The translations under genes were made by a program, and so were the position numbers. From Collinsella tanakaei YIT 12063 (lineage in GTDB: Bacteria; Actinomycetota; Coriobacteriia; Coriobacteriales; Coriobacteriaceae), in NCBI RefSeq assembly GCF_000225705.1, contig NZ_JH126467.1, forward strand, positions 383,435 to 447,434: a stretch of 64,000 nucleotides of DNA, read 5' to 3'. The notes under the pieces are model-generated. The model had not been told where the DNA came from. It saw nothing but the letters and a program-made list of their open reading frames with translations, and made no database searches. Numbering within the stretch: the first letter of the stretch is position 1; every line of letters starts with the position of its first letter. This document shows, in pieces, positions 9,845 through 19,429 of this stretch.

Positions 9845-12800
9845 CTATACAAAGGGGCGGGCCACCGCAGTGGGCGCTCCAAGCCAAAAGACGCTCGCAG
9901 TCCTTACGCGCGGAGGGGTCGCCTCGATAATCTGGTCGTTACCAAGATAGATCGCAACGTGACCGGGGTAGAAGACCAGGTCTCCGCGCTTGCGGTCGGC
10001 AAGCTTGACATGCATGAAGCGCGGGTCGACGCTCATGTTGTTTGCATCGTGGCTGTGCCAGGGATCATACCAATGGGCGTAAGGGTTGTACTCGCCCAAA
10101 TCCATACCGCACGCGTACGCCGCCTGCATGACAAGGCCAGCGCAATCCACGCCCTTTTGGGGGGAAAGCGAGTAGTTCCACACATAGGGGGCATTGATAT
10201 ACTCGAATGCACGGGCAATAAACGCCTCAACGCACTCCTCCCTCGTGGCATCGACATCGATCCTCGAAGGTGTCACGTAGCAATACGGCGTGGAGTACGC
10301 TGCGTCCACCAACCGAACATTCTTGCTGCTTACCTGGAAGAACTGAGACGGATTTTGATAGCCGATTTTGCCGGGAGCCTCAATAGACGTAAGGTGCCAC
10401 TGCTGGGAGCGACTGTGGTTCGACGTATAAGTCTGAACATTTGACCCGTTGTACGCCTCGCCGCCCTTTACATCCAGGACGGTACCCAGCATGGAGACGA
10501 TCTCCACGCCATTCTCCCCCATCCTGAACGTCCATTTTTGAGCGGCGGTACCGTTTTGGTCATATTGGTCCACGTTGGTTTCGGGGGAAGCAGATCCACC
10601 GGCAACATCGAGCGCCTTGGCAGAACAGGCAGCGATGATGCTATACCACCCGTTGCCGGCGCTCTTGACCATCCATTTCTGCGAGGATGTGCTGTTGTTC
10701 GTATAGATCTGGACATTGGCGCCATTAGCGCTTGATCCCTGGGGGACGTCCAAGACAAACGAGGAGTTAATCGAGGAAGCTATCTGATAGAAGCCTTCGC
10801 TCACAAGCTCTTTCGCCTGCAGCATCCACGCCTGGGCCTTGGAGCCGTTGGACGAGTAGACCTGGACGTTCGCACCAGCCTTGCTGCTGCCACCGGAAAC
10901 GTCGAGCACCCTACCCGTCGCCACGTTCTTAAGGACGACGCCGAACAGGGAAGCCTCGGTGGTCCAATCGCAACGTGAGGTCAACGAAGACTGAACGACG
11001 TTATCAGAGCTGTCAGCAGAAAGATATTTCCCGGAGAGCACATTTTGGAAGCGATACACGCCATCGGATACCTTACGAACGTACCAACGCTGGGCAAGGG
11101 AGCCGTTGTTGGTCCACATGCGAACGTTGGCGCCGCCCTGAATGCTGCCGCTGGCAACGTCAAGCACGTTATCGCCCACGCCGGACTTAAAGATGTAAGC
11201 GCCGGCCTCGATAACGGGAACGTACTTATTCAGCGACCAGCGCTGGCTCGAAGAGGAGCTGACAGGATTGCACACCAGCGAGCTCCCGGACAGATCCCAC
11301 GCAAGGCCGGTGGAAGCAGACACCACCGAATAAGTGCCGTCGCTGTTCTTGGAGACAACCCACTTCTGGTTCTTATTGGCAGAGGAATAATCCCACTGCT
11401 GGATCTTGGCGCCCGCAAGGAAATCGCCGTCTTTTAGATCAAGGCCCTTTTGGGAGGAGACGGAGCGAATCCTGTAATACCCGTCATCGCCGTACGTGAG
11501 CATGAACTGCTGGGAGGTGGAGCTGCCGTTCGCGTCCGCGATGCCCAGCAGCGTTCCATTGGCATCAAGCGGCTCGCCAAGGGCTACGGCACTGTTTGAA
11601 TTGGACGAGGATACAATGGTGTAAACGCCGTCATCGACAACGCGGCCCTGGCTGGGCACGTTGGGATTAAGGTTGTAAGCCGTAAACGACTGTGCGATGG
11701 TCCCGTTAGAAGTGTACACGTCGATGTTCGCGCCGTTGTAGGCGCCAGCGACCGAGACATCCAGGACCAGCGCGTTCGCGACGGCGGAATAGAACACATA
11801 TGAGCCGTCGGCCTGCTTAACGGGGAGCCACAGCTGAGCCCTACTGCCGTTCCAGCTATATTGCTGCACGTTCGCGCCGGGAGTATTGGAACCGGATTGG
11901 ATATCCAGCACTTTGCCCGAGCCCACGTTGACGATACGAACGTAACCGTTGGATTTATCGACGCGCTCAACCGACCATTTCTGGGCAGCGGACCTGTTGG
12001 ACGAATAGATCTGTATGTTCGCGCAGCTACCCGTCGAACCGCCGCTTACATCAAAGACAAGCCTGGACGACGTACCGGAGCCAAACGCATACGTGCCTTC
12101 TGGCAGCTCGTCGATGTGCTCTTTGGCAAGGGCGTCGATATCGTCGTGCGAGATAGGAAGAATGGAGCGCTTATACGTAAACGCAAGGGCTCCGCTATCG
12201 GTTTTGGGAAGCGTGACCACCTGCGCACCAGCAGCGCGAGAGGACGCGGCCAACGCATAGCCGTTCGCGGCATTGATGATCGAGACGGTGCCGTCGCTAT
12301 TCTTCTCGATGACCCAGTAGCGCTGCTTAGCCCCTGCCGTGTCGCCCCATTGGGCAACGCTGGCCCCGGGATAGCATGCTCCGTTATCGGCATCCAGAAG
12401 CTTCTGCGAATGGGCCGGCCTGATGGTGTAGTAGCCCTTACCGCCGGAAATCTCGTGGAAGCTTACAGAGAACAGCTGGGCCGCCGTCCCGTTGGACGTG
12501 TACAGCTGCAGGGCAGCGCCGTTAGCCGTGCTGGCGCCGGCGATGTCGAGCGAAAGTCCGTTCAAGGTAAAGGAATACGTTCCATCCGGCAGGGTTCTGC
12601 TTTGAGAGGAGACGCCATCGGCGCTATAGAGGACGAAGGTTTGAGAAGAGGACGAGGCGTCTTCGCCAACCACAGCGTTCGCCCCGTTATGGGCGCCCTG
12701 GGGAATATCAAGAACAAGGTGCTTACCCAATGCAGAGCGAAGGACGATGCCATCGCCCTGCTTGGTAGCAACCCACTTTTGAGAACGGGTATCGCTCCAA

Positions 12801-14044
12801 TCCTCTTGCTGAACGTTGGCTCCCACCTGCGAAGAGGACGGGGTGACGGACAGCGCCTTTCCGCTGGCGAGGTTGGAGATCTTGAGGTATCCGCCGTCGA
12901 CGGTTTGCACAACCCACGTTTGAGCCACGGACGCGTTGGCATCATACGATTGAACGTTAGCGCCCGCATAGAGCGAGCCGCCGGAAACATCGAGAACCTG
13001 GCGATTGCCCGCAGCCAAGGCAACTACATAAGAGCCATCCTGGAAAAGGCCCTTATTTGCTGCAGCAAGCTTGTCCATGTACTGCGGCGTACCCTCGGGA
13101 TCGTAAAGGTAGTTCACGTCCACGCGGCCGGAAATACCGTCCACGGAGCCGGAAGAGCTATACTGCCACAGCGTGTAGTCGCCTTCGTAATCACAGGTAG
13201 AGTTGTATTGAGCAACCCAGCGGTCCCAATTGTCGAAGACGCTATCGGTAAGGTAGTTGTTCCACCAGCGAAGATTGGCGTAGACGCCCGGGGTGTAGCC
13301 GGCAGCAGCGATCTTAGAGCAAAATGCCTTGCCCATAGCGGCAAACGTTGCGGAGCCGCCCTCGATCTCATGGTATTGGTTCTTGTCATCAACGCCCGCG
13401 GGACGGCCCGTGGCGGGATTCTGGTTCTCAAGGTCATAATAAACAGGCAGACCAAGATCACTTGGCGAAACGCCGGCATTGCGCAGAACGGTCAAAGTCC
13501 ACTCGGCCTCAGAGGTCGCGGTGGAAGCATTCCAGGCATAGCTGTAGAGGTAGACGCCAAACTTGATGCCGTTAGCCTTGCAACCCTGGACGTTTGCAAC
13601 AAAACGCCTATCAGAACCGCCAGCGCCGTATCCAAGCCTCAGGATGGCGAAATCAACGCCGTCGGCCTTCGCCTTGGCCCAGTCGATATCGCCCTGAGCA
13701 AAGCTTACGTCAACGCCCCATTCGGCCGCGCCCTCGGGAAGCGTTGGACGAGAAAGAAGCATGACATCGGAATCGCCGGCCTGGATCTCGAGCTCACCGG
13801 CTTCATAGCGCCAGGAGTAAGCAACGTCCTCGCTGGACGAGACGGCATTCGACGCTTCCGCCGAATCTTCGGTAGCCTCAGCCGAGCCCTCCCCTTCTAC
13901 AGCAAGAGCAGAAGGCTCGTCAGTCGATGCGATGACCGCACCGTCAACGACATCTTCTCCAGCGGCGATAAATACGGGCCCGCACACCAACGCAATAAGC
14001 ACTGCGAAGGTCGATAGCAGCAGGCCCCGAGCACGTCTACTCAT
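9845..14044 (-). CDS. Secreted GH25 lysozyme / ricin-repeat / NlpC-P60 cell-wall hydrolase
   Basis: About 1399 residues. A signal peptide (SRRARGLLLSTFAVLIALVC) is followed by a GH25 lysozyme domain: WGVDVSFAQGDIDWAKAKAD, FAILRLGYG, LPVYYDLEN and TLWQYSSSGSVDGISGRVD. Next come about 18 ricin-type sub-repeats of the form VLDVSGGSxxxGANVQxYxxNxSxAQxW, enough for roughly six beta-trefoils. A C-terminal NlpC/P60 domain follows, with Cys in GVDCAGLV, His in YPGHVAIYLG and a third polar residue in IIEATPP. One enzyme would thus cut both glycan strands and stem peptides while the trefoils bind wall carbohydrate. The second ATG (14044) is preferred; AGGGGG lies seven bases upstream. It sits inside the glycan operon, which suggests that the polymer made here is its ligand or that it helps insert the polymer. 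A few repeats are degenerate. Confidence 0.95.
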   Translation of the reverse strand: MSRRARGLLLSTFAVLIALVCGPVFIAAGEDVVDGAVIASTDEPSALAVEGEGSAEATEDSAEASNAVSSSEDVAYSWRYEAGELEIQAGDSDVMLLSRPTLPEGAAEWGVDVSFAQGDIDWAKAKADGVDFAILRLGYGAGGSDRRFVANVQGCKANGIKFGVYLYSYAWNASTATSEAEWTLTVLRNAGVSPSDLGLPVYYDLENQNPATGRPAGVDDKNQYHEIEGGSATFAAMGKAFCSKIAAAGYTPGVYANLRWWNNYLTDSVFDNWDRWVAQYNSTCDYEGDYTLWQYSSSGSVDGISGRVDVNYLYDPEGTPQYMDKLAAANKGLFQDGSYVVALAAGNRQVLDVSGGSLYAGANVQSYDANASVAQTWVVQTVDGGYLKISNLASGKALSVTPSSSQVGANVQQEDWSDTRSQKWVATKQGDGIVLRSALGKHLVLDIPQGAHNGANAVVGEDASSSSQTFVLYSADGVSSQSRTLPDGTYSFTLNGLSLDIAGASTANGAALQLYTSNGTAAQLFSVSFHEISGGKGYYTIRPAHSQKLLDADNGACYPGASVAQWGDTAGAKQRYWVIEKNSDGTVSIINAANGYALAASSRAAGAQVVTLPKTDSGALAFTYKRSILPISHDDIDALAKEHIDELPEGTYAFGSGTSSRLVFDVSGGSTGSCANIQIYSSNRSAAQKWSVERVDKSNGYVRIVNVGSGKVLDIQSGSNTPGANVQQYSWNGSRAQLWLPVKQADGSYVFYSAVANALVLDVSVAGAYNGANIDVYTSNGTIAQSFTAYNLNPNVPSQGRVVDDGVYTIVSSSNSNSAVALGEPLDANGTLLGIADANGSSTSQQFMLTYGDDGYYRIRSVSSQKGLDLKDGDFLAGAKIQQWDYSSANKNQKWVVSKNSDGTYSVVSASTGLAWDLSGSSLVCNPVSSSSSQRWSLNKYVPVIEAGAYIFKSGVGDNVLDVASGSIQGGANVRMWTNNGSLAQRWYVRKVSDGVYRFQNVLSGKYLSADSSDNVVQSSLTSRCDWTTEASLFGVVLKNVATGRVLDVSGGSSKAGANVQVYSSNGSKAQAWMLQAKELVSEGFYQIASSINSSFVLDVPQGSSANGANVQIYTNNSTSSQKWMVKSAGNGWYSIIAACSAKALDVAGGSASPETNVDQYDQNGTAAQKWTFRMGENGVEIVSMLGTVLDVKGGEAYNGSNVQTYTSNHSRSQQWHLTSIEAPGKIGYQNPSQFFQVSSKNVRLVDAAYSTPYCYVTPSRIDVDATREECVEAFIARAFEYINAPYVWNYSLSPQKGVDCAGLVMQAAYACGMDLGEYNPYAHWYDPWHSHDANNMSVDPRFMHVKLADRKRGDLVFYPGHVAIYLGNDQIIEATPPRVRTASVFWLGAPTAVARPFV

Positions 14045-14156
14045 GGGCATCCCCCTGTCGATAGCAGAAAACCAATTCGAACACTTAGAAACATTTTACT
14101 ATCTCTTTGGTCAGATATGCCCAAATCGGTCGATGGTCTGCCGATTTGGAATGCCC

Positions 14157-15380
14157 TTATCTCATCAGCTGTTCGATAAGCTCGACAATCTTCAAATAGG
14201 AACGCCTGCGATTGAATTGCTCTTGGGCCACGGCGCGAGCCCTCTGGCCCATCGACTCCATAACGGACCTGTCGTCGATCAAGTCGACGAGCGCGCCCGT
14301 GAGTGCATCCACGTCCTCAGGCTGAACGTTTACGCCAAAACCGTCTGCAGCCACTTTGGACGAGAACTCCGGACTCAAAGACGTATTGACCATGGGCTTA
14401 CCGGCGGCAAGATAGTCGCCGATCTTGGTGGGGATGCTTTGCGGAGCGTTTCCGACCAAGGAATTGATGAGAATGTCGGACTTAGAAAGATAGGCCGCCA
14501 TCACATCGTGGGGGCGATACCCCAAGAACTCGACATCGCAAGAAACCTCGCGGGCAACGACCTCAAGATCTTCGCGAACCACGCCATCGCCCAGCAACTT
14601 GAGCTTAACCCAAGGCCTATCGCGCTGAATCCGCGCCACGGCGCGAATAAGCGTCCCAAGGTCATAGCATGCACTCAAGGTGCCGGCGTATGCCACCCAC
14701 ACCTCATCGTCCGCTTTATTGACCTCGTCCGCATTGGCGGCGACGCCAGCGTCGAAATCGTCCACGTCGTTACCTACGTACACAACAACCTTGGGGATAT
14801 CCTGAGCACGGTCCTTAAATCCGCGCGAGGCGTATTCATCAGAGGTACCAACGATCGCGTCGGCGAGGTTATATGCCGCCTTTGCCTGGCGGTAGAAGGG
14901 GAAAAACGCGATGTCGGAGAGGACGGGGACGTCCAGAGCGATGCGAAACGCCTCGGGCCACAAATCGTTCACGTCGATGACAAAGGGAATGTTGTATTTC
15001 TTAGCAACCCGGCCGATGGCCAACGTGATGTCGTTAGGCGGAATCTGCGAATAGATGAGATCGTAGGCGTGGTCGCTCTCGAAATACTCGGCGACGCGGC
15101 CCGCCATGACATGATGAGCCCAGATACGCTGAGGGCACATGTTCTTGGGATAGAAGGGTTCCTCGATGAACTTGATGTTGAAGGAGTGCGCGGAGTAATC
15201 GAACGCGTCGAGATCGCGCTGGCGCTTCTCCCAATGCTGGAAGCGAGACGTGATGAAATCAACCTCATAGCCCGACTGCTGCAGAAGCTCGGCAAGGTAG
15301 ACATAACGAGTAGCGCCCTTGACCTCGCGGCCAAGCTTGGCGTCGATGCTGAAGATCGCTATGCGTCCCTTTGAAGCCAT
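14157..15380 (-). CDS. GT4-family glycosyltransferase
   Basis: A 407-residue GT-B enzyme. The N-terminal domain has KGATRYVYLAELLQQSGYEV (acceptor side, glycine-rich loop). The C-terminal domain has VAYAGTLSACYDLGTLIRA and KSDILINSLVGN, followed by SIPTKIGDYLAAGKPMVNT, the donor-sugar-binding region of GT4 (WbuB/WcaI-like). Length is normal for the family. AAGGGA lies seven bases upstream of the ATG. It is flanked by a GT2 gene upstream and the large hydrolase downstream in the same operon. It probably adds one hexose or hexosamine to the lipid-linked glycan; the donor is unknown. Confidence 0.9.
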   Translation of the reverse strand: MASKGRIAIFSIDAKLGREVKGATRYVYLAELLQQSGYEVDFITSRFQHWEKRQRDLDAFDYSAHSFNIKFIEEPFYPKNMCPQRIWAHHVMAGRVAEYFESDHAYDLIYSQIPPNDITLAIGRVAKKYNIPFVIDVNDLWPEAFRIALDVPVLSDIAFFPFYRQAKAAYNLADAIVGTSDEYASRGFKDRAQDIPKVVVYVGNDVDDFDAGVAANADEVNKADDEVWVAYAGTLSACYDLGTLIRAVARIQRDRPWVKLKLLGDGVVREDLEVVAREVSCDVEFLGYRPHDVMAAYLSKSDILINSLVGNAPQSIPTKIGDYLAAGKPMVNTSLSPEFSSKVAADGFGVNVQPEDVDALTGALVDLIDDRSVMESMGQRARAVAQEQFNRRRSYLKIVELIEQLMR

Positions 15381-15408
15381 GATGGTCCCTTCGATGTCAC
15401 CTGCGCGC

Positions 15409-16470
15409 CTAGCGCCCGAGAATGTTACTCATGCGAGTATACGAGATACCCAATCGATTGAAGAGCAATGCAACCCTATACCGTTTCTCCCCCAACTTCC
15501 ACTGCGCCGGATTGCGATTTTTGAGGTCTTGCCTAAACGCCGCGGCGCGAGCACGGCCCCGAGCCCTGTCCTCGTCAAACAAAAGCGCGATGTTGTAGTG
15601 CGTATCTATGATGAGATGCGCCTTGTGGCGTACGTAATCGAGTGACTGCGTCCCCAACGGGCCATCCGTACCGGATGCAAGGACCTCTCCATTCTCGCAA
15701 CGCTCGAGGTAGGCCAGCACCTCATCCACCACGCGCGTATGGTCGCCCCAGCGCTTGACGTAGTTTTCAAAACTAACGCTTTGGTGGGCGTTGCCCACCA
15801 GGTATTGGTAGACCTCGATATCGTAAAAGACGATATCGCGCGCGGGAGCGCTCGCCTTGAGAATGTACTCGTAGTCCTCGTAAAACGTGTGCTCCAACAG
15901 TTGAAGGCCGGTAGAGCGCAGATAGGAGGTCTTGGCGGTGAGCGTATGGATCATGATCTGCGACGCGGCCTGATGGGCCCCGCACACCGAGGAAAAGGAA
16001 AGGACGTCCCCGGGCGTGATGCCATCGGGAAGCTCGAACAGCGTGCTCTCCCCCGTCACCATGTGGACCTCGCGCTTCTTGTCGATCACCAGATCGCAGT
16101 CAAGGCTGCTAAGACGTTCAACCAGATCGATAAGTCCCTGGGTGCACACCCAGTCATCGCCATCGACCACACGGAAGTACTTGCCGCGAGCCTGCTGCAA
16201 CGCCGCGTTGATGGTGGATCCGTGGCCGCCGTTCTCCTTAGAGATGACCGTGAAGATCGACGGAGAGCGCTTGACAAAGGACTCGGCGATGAGGGCGGTG
16301 GCGTCGGTGGAACCGTCGTCGACGACGATAACCTCCAACCCGCTTTCCAGCTTGGGCGAGCAGTAGCTTGCAAGGCCGTGCTCAAGGTAGCGCTCGACGT
16401 TATAGGAAGGGATGGCGATGGTAAGGACCTTGGAGTAACCTTTGGATCCATCCGTTTGCGTACAAGACAT
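15409..16470 (-). CDS. GT2-family glycosyltransferase
   Basis: Begins MSCTQTDGSKGYSKVLTIAI (second ATG of a pair; AGAGG lies eight bases upstream), then PSYNVERYLEHGL, EVIVVDDGSTDATALIAES, GGHGSTINAALQQARG and FRVVDGDDWV (metal site). About 353 residues. It resembles EpsH/CpsJ-type enzymes that build repeating units. The AGAGG overlaps the last codons of the upstream gene (ending ATG CAG AGG TGA), so the two GT2 genes are translationally linked. Acceptor and sugar are not evident. Confidence 0.9.
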   Translation of the reverse strand: MSCTQTDGSKGYSKVLTIAIPSYNVERYLEHGLASYCSPKLESGLEVIVVDDGSTDATALIAESFVKRSPSIFTVISKENGGHGSTINAALQQARGKYFRVVDGDDWVCTQGLIDLVERLSSLDCDLVIDKKREVHMVTGESTLFELPDGITPGDVLSFSSVCGAHQAASQIMIHTLTAKTSYLRSTGLQLLEHTFYEDYEYILKASAPARDIVFYDIEVYQYLVGNAHQSVSFENYVKRWGDHTRVVDEVLAYLERCENGEVLASGTDGPLGTQSLDYVRHKAHLIIDTHYNIALLFDEDRARGRARAAAFRQDLKNRNPAQWKLGEKRYRVALLFNRLGISYTRMSNILGR

Positions 16471-16475
16471 CGTCA

Positions 16476-17609
16476 TCACCTCTGCATCTTCAATTGCGCG
16501 TACATACGGGAGCCAGAACCGCGAACCAGATGGATAAGCCTGCCGAGCGCGCAGCAAGCAAGGACAGAGCGCGTTTTCAATACGGCAAGCCCCAAGCTAA
16601 GAACTTTTCCACCCCGTGAGGTGGCGCCGGGAATAAGGGTCAAAAACAGCGGGTCCGCAAAAAGAGAGCGGCACCAGGCGATGCGGCCCGCACGGTCAAG
16701 ATGCGCGCGCGAATCGCAATTTCTCTCCAGGGCGCTCATGATAAAGCGACCGTAGAGCGACCCCAGGCGGCTGCGCACCTCTTGGTTATCGAGCCCCCAC
16801 GCGCGCTGTTGGTTAAAAAGGGCCTCGATGCGGCGCCTGTGAACCTGGTAGTACTCAGGCACAAACTTATTGGTGAGGTTGGCGTTAAGCCGTTTGGCGT
16901 AGCGATAGGGGGCATCGTCCAAAAACACGCAAACGCTGGCGTTTTGGAAGAACGCGATGTTGAACAGGATATCCTCGATAAGCGGGACGGTTTCAAACGC
17001 AAGGTCTGAGAGCTCAGAGCGCCTGTAGACCTTGTTCCAGGCGTAGCCGTAAAGCGTCGCCTCTTCAAGGTCGAGAACGCTGCGATGCAACGCATCGCCG
17101 GACGCGACGCCGGAAACCGGAGGCACGATGCTTCGCGACCCGGTGAGGTTGCCCTTGGCGTCGAAGTACTCCTCTGTGCAGCCAAAGACAACCGCATCTG
17201 CGGCAGTGTCGGTGAGGACAGCGTGAACGCGCGCGAGCAGCGTGCGGTCATACCTGTCATCGGGATCGGGAATCCACACATAGGCACCGCGGGCATGCGA
17301 AAGCCCGGTGTTGCGTGCAGCGGATAACCCGCGGTTAGCATCGTGCCGGACCAAGCGAATGCGGCAATCAGCGGCCATGCGCTCGCGGACTAGCTGGGCG
17401 GCGTTGTCCGGCGAGCCATCGTCCACCACGATCAGCTCCCAATCGCCGAACGTTTGCGCCTGGACATCGTCCAAAGCCGCCTCGATATAGCGCTCCACCC
17501 CATAGCTTGGCATGATGATGGAGAAAAAAGGCGCGACGGACGTCGTAGCGGCGGCATTGGGATCATTGCGGCACACGCGCGGCGCGCCCGCCCTTATTAG
17601 GGTATCCAT
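16476..17609 (-). CDS. GT2-family glycosyltransferase
   Basis: A 377-residue protein with an N-terminal GT-A domain: FFSIIMPSYGVERYIEAAL, WELIVVDDGSPDNAAQL, RGLSAARNTGLSHARGAYVW and IPDPDDRY (metal site DPDD). The C-terminal half (VEEATLYGYAWNKVYRRSE-like, then a helical tail) is typical of capsular or teichoic-acid enzymes. The start codon at 17609 has no strong ribosome site, and the gene begins 12 bases after the ABC ATPase stop, so coupling is likely. The first 25 residues before FFSIIMP are atypical; the true start could be internal. Confidence 0.85.
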   Translation of the reverse strand: MDTLIRAGAPRVCRNDPNAAATTSVAPFFSIIMPSYGVERYIEAALDDVQAQTFGDWELIVVDDGSPDNAAQLVRERMAADCRIRLVRHDANRGLSAARNTGLSHARGAYVWIPDPDDRYDRTLLARVHAVLTDTAADAVVFGCTEEYFDAKGNLTGSRSIVPPVSGVASGDALHRSVLDLEEATLYGYAWNKVYRRSELSDLAFETVPLIEDILFNIAFFQNASVCVFLDDAPYRYAKRLNANLTNKFVPEYYQVHRRRIEALFNQQRAWGLDNQEVRSRLGSLYGRFIMSALERNCDSRAHLDRAGRIAWCRSLFADPLFLTLIPGATSRGGKVLSLGLAVLKTRSVLACCALGRLIHLVRGSGSRMYAQLKMQR

Positions 17610-17621
17610 TGCAATGCCGTG

Positions 17622-18380
17622 CTAGTTGAACTGGTTGCGGTAAGCCTTGCAGACTTCCTCCACCGGACCGACCATGCGCTGCCTGCCCTTCTCAATCCAC
17701 ACGCAGCTCTTGCAGAGGCGCTCGACCTGGTCGATGCTGTGGCTGACGAACAAGACGGTGACGTTGCCGGAATCGATGAAGCTCTGAATGCGTCGCTCGC
17801 ACTTCTCCTGGAAGAAGACGTCGCCAACGGACAGAGTCTCATCAACAATGAGAACGTCCGGTTCCGTGACGGTAGCGATAGCGAAAGCGATGCGCGCAAC
17901 CATGCCGCTCGAATAATTCTTCAAGGGCATGTCCATAAAATCGCGAAGCTCGGCAAATTCAATGATATCGTCCAGATGCTGGTCGATAAACTCATGGGTA
18001 TAGCCCAGAAGCGAACCGTTGAGGTAGATGTTCTCACGTGCGGTCAACTCGAGATCGAAACCTGCACCAAGTTCAATGAGAGGGGCGATGTTTCCGCGAA
18101 CAACAACCTCGCCCTCAGTGGGCTCCAGAACGCCAGCGATGATTTTAAGCATGGTGGATTTACCGGAGCCGTTGGTGCCCATAAGGCCCACGACCTCGCC
18201 CTTGGGCACATTAAAGGAAATATGGTCAAGAGCACGGAACTCTTTGAAGAATAGTTCGCGCTTGGCGATCTTGATGAAATATTCCTTGAGGCTATTAAGC
18301 TGCTCGCTGGCCATATTGAAGACCATAGAGACATCCTTCACCTCGATAGCGTAGTCATTGTCTTGAATTGAAGTTGTCAT
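17622..18380 (-). CDS. Polysaccharide/teichoic-acid ABC exporter, ATP-binding subunit (Wzt/TagH-like)
   Basis: A 252-residue ABC ATPase. Walker A GTNGSGKST spans residues 68-76. The signature YSSGMVARIAFA is followed by Walker B VLIVDETLSVGD and the H-loop LFVSHSIDQV. The N-terminal extension (residues 1-50) and FKEFRALDHISFNVPKGE before Walker A match the TagH/Wzt branch, which exports complete polymers rather than small solutes. It lacks the C-terminal carbohydrate-binding domain of the O-antigen Wzt type, so it is closer to TagH or KpsT. It lies 15 bases downstream of the permease gene. Confidence 0.92.
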   Translation of the reverse strand: MTTSIQDNDYAIEVKDVSMVFNMASEQLNSLKEYFIKIAKRELFFKEFRALDHISFNVPKGEVVGLMGTNGSGKSTMLKIIAGVLEPTEGEVVVRGNIAPLIELGAGFDLELTARENIYLNGSLLGYTHEFIDQHLDDIIEFAELRDFMDMPLKNYSSGMVARIAFAIATVTEPDVLIVDETLSVGDVFFQEKCERRIQSFIDSGNVTVLFVSHSIDQVERLCKSCVWIEKGRQRMVGPVEEVCKAYRNQFN

Positions 18381-18395
18381 GAGCGCAAACCTCGC

Positions 18396-19211
18396 CTAAA
18401 CGTAAAGAATGAATTTGTGCTCGGTCTTACGGAAGATGAGCAAACCAATAACCAGGGCGAGAACGGCCCAAAAACAACAAAGACCAAAAACGGTAGCTGA
18501 GGGAACCTGCTGCCAAAGGAAGATATCGCGCATGAACGTGATGTAGTTGTACATGGGATTCACCTTAACAAGCGTGATGATCCAAACGGGCGCGGCTTTA
18601 TCGATCAAAAGCTGAAGATCCCAGAAGATAGGGGTCAGATACGTCCAAGCCAAAATGATGACTCCCCAAAGGTGAATAATGTCCCTGAAGAAAACCGCAA
18701 GGGAACCGATGGCGAGACCGATACCGATGCAGAAGAGCATGAGGAGGACGAGAACCACGGGAAGCATGACGAGATGCCAGGTGGGAACAACCCTGAACCA
18801 CAGCATAACGAACGCAACCGCAATCAACGAGAACGCAAAGTTGACCAGCGCAAAGAGAACCTTCTGCACCGGAAAAACAAAGCGATCGACCTTAACCTTC
18901 TTAAGAAGCGGAGCCGCATCGATAATCGACCAAAGAGCGGCGTTGGTTGAGTCGCTCATAAGGGAAAACGTAACGTTACCGACAATGAGGTACAGGGGGA
19001 AATTCTCTACAGACCCACCAAACATGTACGAGAAAACAATACTCATGACAACCATCATGAGCAACGGGTTAAGAACGCTCCAGACAACGCCCAAGACGCT
19101 GCGTCGATATTTAAGCTTAAAATCCTTGCTTACAAGCTGCTTGAGAATAAAGATGTCTTTGGCAAGCGCGCTCGATGCGTGGCTCTTTCCGAGCTTGGCC
19201 TTTGTTGACAC
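18396..19211 (-). CDS. Polysaccharide/teichoic-acid ABC exporter, permease subunit (Wzm/TagG-like)
   Basis: About 271 residues with an ABC-2 type fold: an amphipathic N-terminus (QLVSKDFKLKYRRSVLGVVW), then six membrane helices. The motif RRSVLGVVWSVLNPLLMMVV is diagnostic for the Wzm/TagG family. The start is taken as the GTG at 19211 because AAGGGG lies seven bases upstream; an in-frame TTG at 19235 would read through that site. With the ATPase it forms the exporter that moves the lipid-linked polymer out of the cytoplasm. First gene of the leftward operon. Confidence 0.92.
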   Translation of the reverse strand: MSTKAKLGKSHASSALAKDIFILKQLVSKDFKLKYRRSVLGVVWSVLNPLLMMVVMSIVFSYMFGGSVENFPLYLIVGNVTFSLMSDSTNAALWSIIDAAPLLKKVKVDRFVFPVQKVLFALVNFAFSLIAVAFVMLWFRVVPTWHLVMLPVVLVLLMLFCIGIGLAIGSLAVFFRDIIHLWGVIILAWTYLTPIFWDLQLLIDKAAPVWIITLVKVNPMYNYITFMRDIFLWQQVPSATVFGLCCFWAVLALVIGLLIFRKTEHKFILYV

Positions 19212-19429
19212 GATTGAACCCCTTACAAAGAGCAAATGCAGTCAAATACGCAAAACATGGTAGCACAGCGATATTTTGCAGAAAGCGGTTCAATAAATCT
19301 ACGGCTGTTGAACATGCGGCATGCTGTTTTTATATAAATCGAGCTTTTGCCAGGCATCGCCCGCTTAGTAAAAGCATGAGTTCACCTAACATCACTGAAC
19401 CATTCTTGTTACAAAGCTTGGAGCAACTC

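Noticed and set aside
11861-14017. A 718-codon rightward open frame opposite the large hydrolase gene
   Set aside because: It is the complement of a well-supported GH25/ricin/NlpC gene with strong domains; its own sequence has no recognisable domain and no suitable ribosome site.
13932-15374. A 480-codon rightward open frame opposite the GT4 gene
   Set aside because: Antisense to a clear glycosyltransferase; it has no family features and lacks a promoter or ribosome site.
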